From Xanthobacteraceae bacterium (GTDB lineage: Bacteria; Pseudomonadota; Alphaproteobacteria; Rhizobiales; Xanthobacteraceae): a stretch of DNA of 6,702 nucleotides. Positions 5,485 through 6,702 of the stretch are shown piece by piece. The stretch covers positions 1 through 6,702 of the forward strand of contig JASHWN010000126.1 in NCBI GenBank assembly GCA_030044035.1, in the 5' to 3' direction. A program made the translations under genes and the position numbers. How positions within the stretch are numbered: position 1 is the stretch's first letter; each line of letters opens with the position of its first letter. Under the pieces are notes generated by a model. It was not told the DNA's origin. It searched no databases and saw nothing but the letters and a program-made list of their open reading frames with translations.

Positions 5485-6702
5485 TTACTCCGCGGCCGTG
5501 ATGCCGGCGCGCCGCTGCTGCGCCAGTGCCGCGCATTCCGCCATCACCGCCGAGCAGCGTGCGATCGGATTGGTGAAATAGAAATTGTCGACGCTGGAGC
5601 GGAACGGCGTCCGCTCGGTGTTGCCAGGCGCGGACTCGGCGAACTTGTGGAGGTCGGCCGGATCGCCAGGCGTGATCTGGCCGATGCGCTGCAAGTGCGG
5701 ATGCGCTTTGAACAGCGCCTGGCGCAGCGCGGCAAGCGAGTCGTAGGGCAGCCGATGTCCGAGAACGTCCGACAGTGCGCGCAAAATGGCCCAATCCTCG
5801 CGCGCATCGCCCGGCGGGAACGAGGCGCGCGTCGCCATCTGCACCCGGCCTTCGGTGTTGAGGAAGATCGCCGATTTTTCCGGATAGGCGGCGCCGGGCA
5901 GCACGATGTCGGCGCGCGTGGCGCCGCGGTCGCCATGGCTGCCGATGTAAACGACGAATGCCCCGGGCGCGACGTCGATCTCGTCGGCGCCGAGCAGGAA
6001 CGCCACATCGAGCGTGCAGGATGTCGCCATCTGCCGTGCGGTGAGCCCGCCCTCCCCCGGCACGAAGCCGAGATCAAGCGCGCCGACGCGCGAGGCGGCG
6101 CTGTGCAGCACACAATAGCCGTTCCAGGCGTCCTTGACCGCGCCGAGGTCGATTGCGGCTTTCGCGGTCAGCGCCGCGACCGCGGCGCCGTCAGCGCGCG
6201 CAAACGCCCCGGCGCCGACAAGCAGCAGTGGCCGCTCGGCCTTGCGCAGCGTGTCGGCAAACGAATGCCGTCCCACCATGGCGAGCGTCTCGGGGCCGGC
6301 GCCGAGATAATCGTACGGATAAGTCAGGTCCGCTTTCGGGCCGATCAGGCCGATTGGGAAGTCGCCGGCGAGCCAGCGCTTGCGGATGCGGGCATTGAGT
6401 ACCGCCGCCTCTTTGCGCGGGGTCGAGCCGACGATCAACAGCGCGTCGGCGGTCTCGACGCCGGCGATGCCGGCGTTGAACAAATACGTCGCCCGGCCCC
6501 AGCGCCGATCGATTGCCGAGCCGTCCTGCCGAGAATCGAGATTGACGACGCCAAACCGGCTCATGAGGTCTTTGAGCGCGAAGATTTCCTCGACCGCGGC
6601 GAGGTCCCCGACCAGCGCGCCGATGCGTTTCGCATTTGCGCGCGCCAGCTTTGCGGCGATGGCCTTGAAGGCTTCGGTCCAGGTTGCCGGGCGCAAGCGG
6701 CC
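5485..6702 (-). CDS. nuoG: NADH-quinone oxidoreductase subunit G (NuoG), C-terminal part, cut by window edge
   Basis: NuoG is the large iron-sulfur subunit of the NADH-oxidising arm of complex I. Its C-terminal part derives from molybdopterin oxidoreductases but binds no molybdenum cofactor. The visible 405 codons are in frame right to the window end, reading [20 protein letters not shown]. The usual alphaproteobacterial protein is about 690 residues, so the N-terminal cluster-binding domains lie outside. Family landmarks seen: [20 protein letters not shown] followed by [46 protein letters not shown], and the end segment [20 protein letters not shown]. No frameshift or internal stop is present. 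The TAA at 5487-5485 is followed after five bases by nuoH. The first visible TTG codon (6696) is internal and not a start. Confidence 0.96.
   Translation of the reverse strand, partial: GRLRPATWTEAFKAIAAKLARANAKRIGALVGDLAAVEEIFALKDLMSRFGVVNLDSRQDGSAIDRRWGRATYLFNAGIAGVETADALLIVGSTPRKEAAVLNARIRKRWLAGDFPIGLIGPKADLTYPYDYLGAGPETLAMVGRHSFADTLRKAERPLLLVGAGAFARADGAAVAALTAKAAIDLGAVKDAWNGYCVLHSAASRVGALDLGFVPGEGGLTARQMATSCTLDVAFLLGADEIDVAPGAFVVYIGSHGDRGATRADIVLPGAAYPEKSAIFLNTEGRVQMATRASFPPGDAREDWAILRALSDVLGHRLPYDSLAALRQALFKAHPHLQRIGQITPGDPADLHKFAESAPGNTERTPFRSSVDNFYFTNPIARCSAVMAECAALAQQRRAGITAAE
5488..5491 (-). promoter_or_regulatory. Ribosome binding site that fixes the nuoH start
   Basis: GGAG on the minus strand, eight bases before the ATG at 5479. 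It lies within the final codons of nuoG, so nuoG and nuoH translation are likely linked. It favours the short NuoH form over the longer open frame. Confidence 0.7.

Noticed and set aside
5480..5794. Upstream extension of the NuoH frame (about 105 codons)
   Set aside because: It overlaps the conserved end of nuoG in another frame and does not resemble NuoH. GGAG at 5488-5491 serves the ATG at 5479.
6694..6696. TTG as a possible NuoG start
   Set aside because: The frame stays open to the window end, and the visible part is only the C-terminal portion of the usual protein length, so this codon is internal.
1..6702. tRNA, rRNA, CRISPR array, insertion sequence or phage gene
   Set aside because: The window is almost fully occupied by nuo genes. 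The only gap over 20 bases is the repeat region, and I saw no direct-repeat array, transposase frame or RNA gene.

Overview
The window holds the distal half of a nuo operon, which encodes the proton-pumping NADH:quinone oxidoreductase (respiratory complex I). Everything lies on the minus strand. In transcription order (right to left) it contains the C-terminal part of nuoG, nuoH, a small unassigned membrane-protein gene, nuoI, nuoJ, nuoK, a 172-base gap filled by a large palindromic repeat, nuoL, and the N-terminal part of nuoM. Both end genes are cut by the window edges, not broken.

The host is most likely an alphaproteobacterium of the Hyphomicrobiales, near Bradyrhizobium, Rhodopseudomonas or related Nitrobacteraceae/Xanthobacteraceae. 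I infer this from the high GC content, the gene order, the style of the NuoG, NuoI, NuoK and NuoH sequences, the low-complexity insert near the NuoL N-terminus, and the intergenic repeat. The repeat's CGTTTCCCGG ends and GCAGCGCA-type stems look like the repetitive palindromes common in those genomes. This assignment comes from memory of the families, not from a search.

Layout, minus strand throughout: nuoG 6702-5485 (partial); nuoH 5479-4454; an 88-residue gene with two predicted membrane helices, 4441-4175; nuoI 4158-3670; nuoJ 3657-3049; nuoK 3052-2744; palindromic repeat 2718-2594; nuoL 2571-478; nuoM 481-1 (partial). Spacing is tight, at 5 to 16 bases, with ATGA overlaps at nuoJ/nuoK and nuoL/nuoM. 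This indicates one transcript with coupled translation. The repeat is the only real interruption.

The products cover most of the enzyme. NuoG and NuoI belong to the peripheral arm that carries electrons through iron-sulfur clusters to quinone. NuoH forms the membrane side of the quinone site. NuoJ and NuoK link it to the antiporter-like pumps NuoL and NuoM. The key ionisable and cysteine residues I checked are present, so the enzyme looks functional.

This is mainly an ordinary housekeeping region, and I see no new defence, mobile or biosynthetic system. Three things deserve a second look: the small gene between nuoH and nuoI, the histidine/proline-rich insert between the first two membrane helices of NuoL, and the double-hairpin repeat, whose two halves differ by compensatory base changes.
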